Shown: positions 18,814 to 26,512 of the stretch, in pieces | Layout: each line of letters starts with the position of its first letter | Numbering within the stretch: position 1 is the first letter of the stretch | Assembly (NCBI GenBank): GCA_023393525.1 | Contig: JAEWKZ010000040.1 | Span: 3,564-67,563, forward strand | Direction: 5' to 3' | Origin: Pseudomonadota bacterium | GTDB lineage: Bacteria > Desulfobacterota > Desulfovibrionia > Desulfovibrionales > Desulfomicrobiaceae | Length of the DNA stretch: 64,000 nucleotides | The notes under the pieces: model-generated | Database searches by the model: none | Told to the model about the DNA's origin: nothing | Seen by the model: only the letters and a program-made list of their open reading frames with translations | Program-made: the position numbers and the translations under genes

Positions 18814-19606
18814 AATAATTCAACCTCTGCTCCATTTTGCTGACGCCCTTGGACAAGAAGAGCGTGATGACCAGGTAGACCAGGGCCACCATGGTGTAGG
18901 CCTCGAAGTACAGAAAGGATTCGCTGGCGAATTCCCGTCCCCGGCGCAACAGATCCGATACGGCCAGGATGGAGACCAGCGAGCTGTCTTTCAACAGGGC
19001 GATGAACTCGTTGCCCACGGGCGGCAGGATGGTCCTCCAGGCCTGGGGCAGGATCACGTACATCATGGTCTGGGCGCGGGTGAAGCCCAGGGATCTGGCC
19101 GCCTCGGCCTGCCCCTTGTCGATGGAGTCGATGCCCGCCCGGAAAACTTCGCCCATGTAGGCGCCATAGCAGATGCCCATGGCCACCACCGCCGCGGCCA
19201 TGGGCGGCAGGCCCTTGAAAAATTCAAGACGGCCCAGGGCGTAGTAGATGTAGAACAGCTGGACCAACAGAGGGATGCCGCGAATGATCTCGACATAGGT
19301 CGAGGCGATGAGGTTCAGCGTCTTGTTGCGGGACAGGCGGCCCAGACCGGTGATCAGGCCGAGCACCAGGGAGAGCAGGATGGACAGGACCGTGACCTGG
19401 AAGGTGACCACGATGCCGTCGGGGAGAAATTGCAGGATGCGCCAGTAGGGCTCGGGCTGCGTCACGCACAGATAGATGATGATGCCGATGGCTCCGAAAA
19501 AGGTGAGCCACCATGCGTTGAAGAGGCCCGAATCCTTTTTGACGGGAATGGCCGCGCCGTCACCGATATCGATTTTGACAGCTTTCTTGGAAAATTGTGG
19601 GGTCAT
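18800..19606 (-). CDS. Polar amino-acid ABC transporter permease
   Basis: A 268-residue HisM/GlnP-type permease. The EAA loop is EAARSLGFTRAQTMMYVILP and the family N-terminal motif is YVEIIRGIPLLVQLFYIYYA. An N-terminal extension of about 25 residues precedes the first helix (WWLTFFGAIGIIIYLCV). Only one permease is present, so a homodimer is expected. A hairpin terminator separates it from the binding protein gene, which would reduce permease relative to binding protein. Confidence 0.93.
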
Positions 19607-19630
19607 GACTGGTCGTGTCCTGGTCGCTTG

Positions 19631-19664
19631 AAAAAAAAGGAAAACCGGGGCCGTGGCCCCGGTT
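19631..19664 (-). terminator. Intra-operon terminator/attenuator between binding protein and permease
   Basis: On the minus strand a perfect stem AACCGGGGCC/GGCCCCGGTT is followed by TTCCTTTTTTTT, directly after the binding protein stop. Such hairpins commonly raise the binding protein to permease ratio. Confidence 0.85.
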
Positions 19665-19671
19665 CATGACA

Positions 19672-20412
19672 TTATTTGGCTCCGAACCATTTGGCGTAGA
19701 TCTTGTCGTACTCGCCGTTGGCCTTGATGGCGGCCAGGGCGGAGTTGATCAGATCCACGATTTCCTTGTTGCCCTTGTTCACGGCGAAACCCAGGTACTC
19801 GGGGGATTCGGGGGCGATGAGGAAGGCCAGGGTCAGCTTCTGGGAATACTGTTCGTGCTGCAGGGCGTAGTTGGAAGCCACGGCGTCGTCGGCGATGACG
19901 GCGTCGATGCGTCCGTTGTAGAGGTCTTCCACGGCCAGGCCGATCTCGTCATAGGACTTGGCGGTGGCGCCTTCGATCTTCTTGCACACGAAATAGCCGG
20001 TGGTGCCCATCTGGGAGGCCACGGTCTTGCCGGCCAGATCGGCCACGGAAGCGATGGCGGAACCCTTGGGCACGATGACGCCCTGCTTCACTTCGAAGTA
20101 GGGGTCGGAAAAATCCATGCTCTGCTTGCGCTCGTCGGTGATGGAGACCGAGGAGGCGATGGCGTCGTACTTGCCGGCGGCGAGGCCCGCGAAGATGCCG
20201 TCCCAGGCGGTGTTCTTGAGGATCGGGTTGAAGCCGCCGGCCTTGCCCATGGCCATCACGACCTCGGGACCGAAGCCCACGATGTTTTTGTCGGCGTCGA
20301 CCATTTCCATGGGCGGATAGGTGGCGTCGACCGCGAAGACGACGTCCTTGGCCAGGGCATTCGAGGCCATGAGGAAAAGAGCCAGCAGAACAAGTGCAAT
20401 CCGTGTACGCAT
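19672..20412 (-). CDS. Polar amino-acid ABC transporter periplasmic binding protein
   Basis: A 246-residue exported binding protein (solute-binding family 3). The start MRTRIALVLLALFLMASNA is chosen because GGAGGACGT precedes it and it begins a clean signal peptide with cleavage after ALA. The family motif VVFAVDATYPPMEMVDADKN and the arginine-less core SSVSITDERKQSMDFSDPY are evident. It heads the ABC operon behind a probable sigma70-type promoter. Confidence 0.94.
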   Translation of the reverse strand: MRTRIALVLLALFLMASNALAKDVVFAVDATYPPMEMVDADKNIVGFGPEVVMAMGKAGGFNPILKNTAWDGIFAGLAAGKYDAIASSVSITDERKQSMDFSDPYFEVKQGVIVPKGSAIASVADLAGKTVASQMGTTGYFVCKKIEGATAKSYDEIGLAVEDLYNGRIDAVIADDAVASNYALQHEQYSQKLTLAFLIAPESPEYLGFAVNKGNKEIVDLINSALAAIKANGEYDKIYAKWFGAK

Positions 20413-20479
20413 ACGTCCTCCGAATCTGGTAAAAGATGAATTCCCAAAAATTTGTTCGACAGACCAAAAAGACAAAAAA

Positions 20480-20508
20480 TCGTTAAATAATTGCCTTGCT
20501 TTGGTCAA
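20480..20508 (-). promoter_or_regulatory. Candidate sigma70-type promoter of the amino-acid ABC operon
   Basis: Minus strand TTGACC, 17-nt spacer, TAACGA. The -35 element overlaps the stop codon of the upstream nucleotidyltransferase gene. Prediction by pattern only. Confidence 0.4.
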
Positions 20509-23180
20509 GAAAGGCCTTTGGGGGAAGCGTCCTGACCCCGAAGCGAGCGGGACATGCGCCGGGCATAGCCCAGCTGCTCCTCGCGGGTGCGCACCTCGCC
20601 GTTCAGGACGGCCCGCTTCACGGCCCGCAGGATGGCGGCATAGCGGGGCCCGGGCTCAAGCCCCGTTTTCCTGATGTCCGCGCCCGTGACCAGGATGCCG
20701 ACGTCCTGCAAATAGGTGAGGTAGTGGGAAACGGCTTTCTTCAGATCCTGCTTGCGCTGCTTGGCCATGGTGTAGAGCAGCCCTTCCAGGGACAGGAGAG
20801 AGAGGATGTCGTGAAGATCGGCCGGAGTGCCCGCGTTTTTTCCCCATTGCGCCAGCTGCATGGCCACATGGCGCAGCTGGCGGCGGGTGGACTCCACCAG
20901 TTCGATCCGTTTCGGCGGAAATTGCAGGCGCGAGGTCAGGGCCTGGACCTGCTTGGCGTCGAATCCGGACACCAGCCCCAGGAAATAGACGATCCAGATG
21001 TCGGGGGCCTGTTCGCGGAAAAGGAGCTTGTACCAGGTGATGACCTTCTCGATCTCTTCCAGCAGGGCTTCCTTGGTCTGGGGGAAGCTCAGCAGGGGGT
21101 GGATCTCCTGCAGGAGGCCCAGGTCGCGCATGCGGATGAAGGCTTCCACCGGCGCGCTGTCCTCGGCCAGCAGGCGCAGCTCGTGGCGGATGCGCGCGCC
21201 GGAGAGCTTTTGGAAGATGTTCAGGCGCACCGCGTTCTTGATCAAACGCTCGGTCTGCGAGCCGATCTTGAACTGGAAGCGTTGCTCGAAGCGGATGGCG
21301 CGGATGATGCGCGTCGGATCTTCGACAAAGGACAGGGAGTGCAGGACGCGGATCACGCCGTCCTTCAAATCCTGCTGCCCGCCGAAAAAATCGACCAGGC
21401 GGCCGAAGTGCGGAGGGCAGAGGTGGATGGCCAGGGTGTTGATGGAAAAATCGCGGCGATACAGGTCCATCTTGAGCGAGGAGAGTTCGACGATGGGCAG
21501 TGCGGCCGGGTATTCATAGTATTCAAGGCGGGCGGTGGCCACGTCGATCTTCTGCCCGCCGGGCAGGATGAGCACTGCGGTGCGGAATTTGAGGTGCGGA
21601 CGAACCCGCGCCCCGATCCGGCCCGCCAGGTCCTGGGCAAAGGCGACGCCGTCTCCCTCCACCACCAGATCGATGTCGTCGTTGGGAATTCCCAGGAGCA
21701 TGTCGCGCACGAACCCGCCCACTGCGTAGACCTCGACGCCCAGCTCCTGTCCGGCCTGACCGGCAAGTTTCAGCAGGGACACGATGTCCCCCGGCAGGCG
21801 TTCGAGCAGAAGCTGGCGGATGTTCTTTTCCTGGCGCTTGTCCGAAAGCAGGGATTCCGGAATTCGCGCCGGTTCCTGCACCATGAGGTTGATCAAATCC
21901 GTGCGCGTGATGACCCCGACCAGCTCCTGTCCGCGCAGCACCGGTACGAGGCGCTGGCGGTGCCCCAGGATGATTTCCATGACCTGATAGAGGTCCTGCT
22001 CCTCGGTCACGAAAAGAAAATCCTCGAGCATGTATTCCGTGACCTGTTCTCCGCCGAGGCCATGTCCGACCGCCTTTTCAGCCACACTGTTCTCGATGAT
22101 GCCGCAGACCTGATCCCCGTATTCGACCACGGGCAGGGCCTTCAGGCCGTAACGGACCATGACTTCGGCGGCCTGGGCCACGCTCTGCGAGGCCTCGATG
22201 CGTACCACGGGCGAGGACATGAAATCCCTGACCACCATCTGCGGATTGATGAGGGAGTAGAGCAAGGCGAAAAGCTCATCCTTTACTTGAGAAATGGTGC
22301 GATCCTTGATAGAGGCCGAAGCCGCGTAGGCGTGGCCGCCGCCTCCGAAAGAGGAACAGACCGTGCCCACGTCCACTTCCTGGACCTTGCTGCGGGCCAC
22401 GAGCTGGATGCGGTCGCCCATGTGGCCGATGGCGAACAGGACGCGGATGTTCTCCATGTCCATGAGCTTGTGGGTCAAGAGGGCGAAGTCACCGACGTAG
22501 GAGTCGAGGGAGACTTCGGCTATGACGATGTCGACGCCGTTTATGGTGTGGCTGGAGGCGGAGTCGATGAGCTCGGACAGGATGGCGACCTGTTCCGTGG
22601 ACAGTTCGCGACTCATGATGTCGCGAATGACGTCGAGGTCCATGCCCATGGTCCTGAGCCAGGCCGCGGCCTCGAAATCGTGCTCCGTGGTGGATTTGAA
22701 GGTGAAGCCGCCAGTGTCCTCGAAAATCCCCAGGCCCATGATCGTCGCTTCGTCGGGGCTCACGGTCAGGGATTTTTCACGCAGTTTCTCGATGATGATG
22801 GACGTGGTCGCGCCCCAGGGGCGGTAGATGTCGATGCGGCCTTCAAGGGCGCCTTCGCTGGCCGGATGGTGATCGTAGAGATGGATTTCCAGATCCGGCA
22901 CTTCAAGGAGCGGTTCGACATGACCGAGCCGGGCCCGCTGCCTGGTGTCCACGACGACCAGCAGGCCCACCTCCTGCGGATCGATGTCCTTCATGCTTTT
23001 GAAATTGAAGAGGTACATGGCGCTCTGGATGAAGTAGTCCTTGAGCGAGCTCTCCTGCGTGCCGGGAAAGACCAGGAGGGCGTCCGGATAGAGCTTGCTG
23101 GCCGCGATCATGGCGGCCAGGGCGTCGAAGTCGGCGTTGGCGTGGCAGGTGATGACGGTTTTCGAGAGGGCTTGGGACAT
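20505..23180 (-). CDS. DHH / CBS-pair / tRNA nucleotidyltransferase fusion protein
   Basis: An 891-residue multidomain protein starting MSQALSKTVITCHANADFD. Order: DHH phosphoesterase (about 1-305; metal motifs HANADFDA, LYDHHPAS and the DHHA1 GGGGHAYAAS), two CBS domains (about 315-440), and a class II nucleotidyltransferase head (about 470-590; YAVGGFVRDMLLGIPNDDID) with its RNA-binding region behind. The last part is of the CCA- or A-adding tRNA enzyme/poly(A) polymerase type. Deltaproteobacterial A-adding enzymes of this layout are known from genome annotation. It starts 1 nt after the xerD stop. Whether it adds A, CC or CCA cannot be decided here. Confidence 0.88.
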   Translation of the reverse strand: MSQALSKTVITCHANADFDALAAMIAASKLYPDALLVFPGTQESSLKDYFIQSAMYLFNFKSMKDIDPQEVGLLVVVDTRQRARLGHVEPLLEVPDLEIHLYDHHPASEGALEGRIDIYRPWGATTSIIIEKLREKSLTVSPDEATIMGLGIFEDTGGFTFKSTTEHDFEAAAWLRTMGMDLDVIRDIMSRELSTEQVAILSELIDSASSHTINGVDIVIAEVSLDSYVGDFALLTHKLMDMENIRVLFAIGHMGDRIQLVARSKVQEVDVGTVCSSFGGGGHAYAASASIKDRTISQVKDELFALLYSLINPQMVVRDFMSSPVVRIEASQSVAQAAEVMVRYGLKALPVVEYGDQVCGIIENSVAEKAVGHGLGGEQVTEYMLEDFLFVTEEQDLYQVMEIILGHRQRLVPVLRGQELVGVITRTDLINLMVQEPARIPESLLSDKRQEKNIRQLLLERLPGDIVSLLKLAGQAGQELGVEVYAVGGFVRDMLLGIPNDDIDLVVEGDGVAFAQDLAGRIGARVRPHLKFRTAVLILPGGQKIDVATARLEYYEYPAALPIVELSSLKMDLYRRDFSINTLAIHLCPPHFGRLVDFFGGQQDLKDGVIRVLHSLSFVEDPTRIIRAIRFEQRFQFKIGSQTERLIKNAVRLNIFQKLSGARIRHELRLLAEDSAPVEAFIRMRDLGLLQEIHPLLSFPQTKEALLEEIEKVITWYKLLFREQAPDIWIVYFLGLVSGFDAKQVQALTSRLQFPPKRIELVESTRRQLRHVAMQLAQWGKNAGTPADLHDILSLLSLEGLLYTMAKQRKQDLKKAVSHYLTYLQDVGILVTGADIRKTGLEPGPRYAAILRAVKRAVLNGEVRTREEQLGYARRMSRSLRGQDASPKGLS

Positions 23181-23181
23181 G

Positions 23182-24060
23182 TCAGGACCGTGGGTGGAAT
23201 TTGCGGTGCAGGGCGGCCATGCGCGCGGACTGTACATGGGTGTAGATTTCCGTGGCCATGATGTCGCTGTGGCCGAGCAGGATCTGCACGGTGCGCAGGT
23301 CGGCTCCGCCTTCGAGCAGATGCGTGGCGAAGGAGTGGCGCAGGGTGTGCGGGGAAACCGGTCTGTTTATGCCCGCCTCCAGCGCGTAGCGGCGCAGCAG
23401 TTTCCAGATTCCCTGGCGGGACAGGCCAAGGCCCGAACGGTTCAGAAAGGCCATGTCGACCTTGGGGCCGAACAGCGGACGCCACTGCCGCAGATAGGAC
23501 AGAAAGAGGCCCACCGCCGAATCGTGCAACGGCACGTAGCGCTCCTTGCTGCCCTTGCCCACGACGCGCAGCAGTCCGGCCTGAGGGTCGAAATCCGGCA
23601 CGGCCAGCGCCGCCAGTTCGGACACGCGCAGCCCGCAGGCATAGAGAAGTTCGAGCATGGTGCGGTCGCGCACGCCCAGACGGTCGGTCATGACCGGGCG
23701 CGCCAAAAGGGCGGTGACCTCCTCCCGGGACAGCACTTCGGGGAGCTTGCGGACCAGCTTGGGGCTGTCCAGCAAGGCGGCGGGGCTGGAGGGCAGGAAG
23801 CGCTCCTGCACCAGGAATTCGAAAAAGCCGCGCAGACTGGAGAGGTTGCGGGCCAGGGAGGTGTTTTTGAGTCCCTTGCGACGCAGGTGGACCATGTAAA
23901 GGAAGAGGGCATGTTCGTCGATGCGTCGCGGATCGCCGCCCACCTCCGAGAGAAATTCACGGAAGAACAGCAGGTCCGAGCCATAGGCCTCGACGGTTTT
24001 TTCGGCCAGACCACGGATGACGGTCAGATGCTGGAGGTAGGCGTCGATTTCTTCGTGCAT
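23182..24060 (-). CDS. xerD: Tyrosine recombinase XerD/XerC
   Basis: A 292-residue site-specific recombinase, matching the length of XerC/D. The catalytic set is complete: Arg in YACGLRVSELA, Lys in GKGSKERYVPL, HxxR in SPHTLRHSFATHLL, His in LLGHSDIMATE and the nucleophile Tyr in IYTHV. The start MHEEIDAYLQHLTVIRGL matches the family N-terminal SAM-like domain. It would act in chromosome dimer resolution. XerD is preferred over XerC on general resemblance; a dif site was not found. Confidence 0.88.
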   Translation of the reverse strand: MHEEIDAYLQHLTVIRGLAEKTVEAYGSDLLFFREFLSEVGGDPRRIDEHALFLYMVHLRRKGLKNTSLARNLSSLRGFFEFLVQERFLPSSPAALLDSPKLVRKLPEVLSREEVTALLARPVMTDRLGVRDRTMLELLYACGLRVSELAALAVPDFDPQAGLLRVVGKGSKERYVPLHDSAVGLFLSYLRQWRPLFGPKVDMAFLNRSGLGLSRQGIWKLLRRYALEAGINRPVSPHTLRHSFATHLLEGGADLRTVQILLGHSDIMATEIYTHVQSARMAALHRKFHPRS

Positions 24061-24122
24061 TCCCGGCAAGGTACATCTGGCCCCTTGCCTGCACAAGCTG
24101 AAAAAGGTAGCTTTTTCACCCA

Positions 24123-24647
24123 ATGCCCAAACCAAGCGACGTACTCGCATACCTGAGTCTGGGGTCCAACATGGGCGACCCCGTGGCCAATGTCCGCCAG
24201 GCTTTGAAAATCATGGACTCCGCGACCGGCCTGTCCGTGGAAGCGGTGTCTCCCGTCTTTCGAACGGAGCCGCAGGGCGTGCGCGACCAGGAATGGTTCG
24301 CCAACTGCGTGGCGCGCCTGCGCGTGGACGCAGCCATTTCCCCCGAAGCCCTGCTCGATATCCTGGCCGGGATCGAGGCGGGAATGGGCCGGGAGCGCAA
24401 AGAGCGATGGGGGCCGCGGATCATCGATATCGACATCCTCCTCTACGCGGACGAGCAGTGGGATTCTCCCCGACTGAAGATTCCTCATCCGCGCATGCTC
24501 GAACGGGCGTTCGTACTCGTTCCGCTCATGCATCTGGCTCCGGACATCCGCATCCGGGACCTTTCTCCATCACAGTGGCTGTCCAAACTCCAGTATCGCG
24601 TGGAAGAAGACCGGATTTCACAGGCCACAAACGTTATTTCGAGGTGA
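24123..24647 (+). CDS. folK: 2-amino-4-hydroxy-6-hydroxymethyldihydropteridine pyrophosphokinase
   Basis: A 174-residue HPPK that transfers pyrophosphate from ATP to hydroxymethyldihydropterin in folate synthesis. Family motifs are clear: YLSLGSNMGDP near the N-terminus, ERKERWGPRIIDIDILLY carrying the two metal-binding Asp residues, and IPHPRMLERAFVLVPL. It is divergent from xerD and followed 3 nt later by the small anchored Cys protein. Confidence 0.95.
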   Translation: MPKPSDVLAYLSLGSNMGDPVANVRQALKIMDSATGLSVEAVSPVFRTEPQGVRDQEWFANCVARLRVDAAISPEALLDILAGIEAGMGRERKERWGPRIIDIDILLYADEQWDSPRLKIPHPRMLERAFVLVPLMHLAPDIRIRDLSPSQWLSKLQYRVEEDRISQATNVISR

Positions 24648-24650
24648 ACA

Positions 24651-24902
24651 ATGCTCAAGTTTGTCATTCTGGCCGTTGCCTGCTTCATTCTTTACAAACT
24701 CATCACCAACGACAAGAAGAAAAAAGTCGATGTTAAACAGAAGCATGAGGAAAAACTGGCCAAGGAAGGCGTGCTGGTCAAGGACCCGGTGTGCGGGACC
24801 TACGTTTCCAAGGATTCGGACATCAGGATCAAGGAAGGCGAAGAGGTGCGCTGCTTCTGCAGCTACGAATGCCGGGACAAATACTTGAAAATGATCGACT
24901 AA
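24651..24902 (+). CDS. Small membrane-anchored Cys-rich protein (YHS/TRASH-like)
   Basis: An 83-residue protein with one N-terminal transmembrane helix (LKFVILAVACFILYKLI), a lysine-rich charged linker and a C-terminal metal-knuckle-like segment DPVCGTYV...CFCSYECRDKY. The last part resembles YHS/TRASH-type domains that bind metals. GAGGTGAAC precedes the start and overlaps the folK stop. It sits between folK and the transaldolase-like gene, probably in one operon. Function unknown. Confidence 0.85.
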   Translation: MLKFVILAVACFILYKLITNDKKKKVDVKQKHEEKLAKEGVLVKDPVCGTYVSKDSDIRIKEGEEVRCFCSYECRDKYLKMID

Positions 24903-24915
24903 AAGAGGAGGGGGC

Positions 24916-25563
24916 ATGAAATTCTTCATCGATACCGCGAATCTGGAAGAAATAAGGGCCGCCATGGACATGGGGCTCGTGGACGGCGTGACGACCAACC
25001 CGTCGCTGATGTCCAAGGAGGCGGGGGACTGGCGGGCGATCGCGGCGGAAATCTGCCGTCTGGTGCCGGGGCCTGTCAGCCTGGAGGTCGTAGCCCTGGA
25101 TGCCGAAGGCATGGTCCGCGAAGCCAAGGATCTGATGCAGTACGGCCCCAATGTCGTGGTCAAGGTGCCCATGACGGCGGAAGGTCTGAAGGCGGTACGC
25201 ATTCTCAGGTCAATGGACATCGAAACCAACGTGACCCTGGTCTTTTCCGCCGCCCAGGCGCTTCTGGCGGCCAAGGCCGGAGCCGCCTACGTCAGCCCGT
25301 TCCTGGGCCGGCTGGACGACGTGGGCCAGGACGGCATGGAACTGGTGCACCAGATTCTGTCGATTTACGGCAATTACGGATTCACCACGCAGATCATCGC
25401 CGCCAGCGTGCGCAGCCCCATGCACGTTCTGGACGCGGCCATGGCCGGGGCACATATCGCAACCGTGCCGCACAAGATCCTGACCCAGCTCATCGGACAC
25501 CCCTTGACGGACAAGGGCATCGCCGCGTTTCTCAAAGACTGGGAGAAGAAGACCGGAAAATGA
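24916..25563 (+). CDS. Transaldolase of the short (TalC/FSA-like) subfamily
   Basis: A 215-residue (beta/alpha)8 aldolase. The Schiff-base lysine is in NVVVKVPMT (about residue 83-86). Fructose-6-phosphate aldolases have a Gln and a Tyr at two active-site positions; here the corresponding segments are VSLEVV (Glu) and YVSPFLGRLDD (Phe), which are the transaldolase states. I therefore infer transaldolase activity in the non-oxidative pentose phosphate pathway rather than F6P aldolase. The start has GAGGAGGG. It is the last gene before a strong terminator. Confidence 0.88.
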   Translation: MKFFIDTANLEEIRAAMDMGLVDGVTTNPSLMSKEAGDWRAIAAEICRLVPGPVSLEVVALDAEGMVREAKDLMQYGPNVVVKVPMTAEGLKAVRILRSMDIETNVTLVFSAAQALLAAKAGAAYVSPFLGRLDDVGQDGMELVHQILSIYGNYGFTTQIIAASVRSPMHVLDAAMAGAHIATVPHKILTQLIGHPLTDKGIAAFLKDWEKKTGK

Positions 25564-25578
25564 GGAAATGGGCCGTGG

Positions 25579-25630
25579 GGACTGAAGTGGACGAAATGGA
25601 CTGAAATGGACGGCATGGACTTGATTGGAC
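25579..25630 (+). repeat. Short-period array of (T)GGAC pentamers
   Basis: GGAC occurs at 25579, then TGGAC at 25588, 25597, 25607, 25616 and 25626, spaced 9-10 nt, between the transaldolase stop and its terminator. The unit TGAAATGGACG (25602-25612) has an exact inverted copy at 25698-25708. No coding frame explains it. Confidence 0.6.
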
Positions 25631-25637
25631 CTAGACC

Positions 25638-25672
25638 CGGGTTGGCGCTCAAGCGCTGACCCGTTTTTTTTT
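25638..25672 (+). terminator. Rho-independent terminator after the transaldolase gene
   Basis: CGGGTTGGCGCT, 2-nt loop, AGCGCTGACCCG (two G-T wobbles) followed by nine T residues. Confidence 0.9.
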
Positions 25673-25746
25673 GTCCGCGCGCGCTGGGCGTCCGTATCGT
25701 CCATTTCACACATTTTTCAGAGTCTCATAATGAAAATTATGTTAAC

Positions 25747-25771
25747 TTTAATAACCGTCAAGGTTATTAAA
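25747..25771. promoter_or_regulatory. Perfect 10-bp inverted repeat in an AT-rich patch
   Basis: TTTAATAACC, spacer GTCAA, GGTTATTAAA. It lies in an AT-rich stretch upstream of the exported hypothetical gene (start 25900). Without a T-tract it looks more like a regulator site than a terminator. The rest of 25673-25899 holds no gene that I can support. Confidence 0.5.
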
Positions 25772-25899
25772 TATCAAGGCATTGCCACCCTCGCCGCTCA
25801 TTTGCTATGCGATTCGTGGCCAGCGCCTCCATTGGCGGCCTTTTTCGATCCTGGTACCATCGAGACCCTGAACTGCACCCGACTCAAGTGAGGTCCACC

Positions 25900-26412
25900 A
25901 TGAAACCCGTCCGAATTTTGCTGCTCATCCTGTCGATTATGCTCGTCGCCGGGCCCGCGTGGGCCGAGACTGAAGACAACTCGACTCCCGGCATGGCCAA
26001 GCCCGTTCCGGAACAGCCGGCCCAGAAATCCGAAACCGCCACCGGCGACACGGTCTCGACCGGCAGATTCCCCCTCGACATCCAGGGCCGGGGCACCGAC
26101 CAGAGCGGGACCCTGCTTTCCTACAAGCTCAAGGAAGAAGTCATCGCCAGCAAGCTCTTTGATCTCAAGGTCTCGGAAAAAAAGAAGTTCGTTCTGCACA
26201 TCGTCACGCAGGCCGAATTTCCGGATCGTCCGAGCATTGCCTCTCAGTATTCGATTGTTCTTGTCTATCAGGAAGATGCCGGAACGCTGGCCTATTATCT
26301 GAATCACTATCAGGGGCAGGTTCATGCCGAAGCGGTCACGGCGGAGATGCAGAAGATACTGGAATGGACCTACGCCAACCTCAAGCGGTACCATTATCTT
26401 CTTGAAGAGTGA
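25900..26412 (+). CDS. Exported hypothetical protein
   Basis: A 170-residue protein with a clear signal peptide (MKPVRILLLILSIMLVAGP, predicted cleavage after AWA). The mature part starts with a low-complexity Pro/Glu/Thr region (about 23-55) and then a mixed alpha/beta domain without cysteines or recognisable motif (RFPLDIQGRGTDQSG, LVYQEDAGTLAYYLNHYQ). The start is set by GAGGT upstream; the frame is open earlier but lacks a signal sequence. It stands alone downstream of the 10-bp inverted repeat. I do not recognise the family. Confidence 0.75.
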   Translation: MKPVRILLLILSIMLVAGPAWAETEDNSTPGMAKPVPEQPAQKSETATGDTVSTGRFPLDIQGRGTDQSGTLLSYKLKEEVIASKLFDLKVSEKKKFVLHIVTQAEFPDRPSIASQYSIVLVYQEDAGTLAYYLNHYQGQVHAEAVTAEMQKILEWTYANLKRYHYLLEE

Positions 26413-26512
26413 GCGTATTGATTTGTATATCGGTAAGATACGAGATTTTTATCGCTTGCCTGGATCACTGGCGGGAGGCGGACATGCGAAGGCCGTCCAA
26501 CCTGCGCCAAGC

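Noticed and set aside
20496..23261. A 921-codon open frame on the plus strand
   Set aside because: Antisense shadow of the DHH-CBS-nucleotidyltransferase gene.
24916..25563. Annotation as fructose-6-phosphate aldolase
   Set aside because: The Gln/Tyr signature positions are Glu/Phe, favouring transaldolase.
26413..26512. Possible terminator between convergent genes
   Set aside because: Only weak 4-bp complementarity (GGAC/GTCC) was found, and there is no T-tract.
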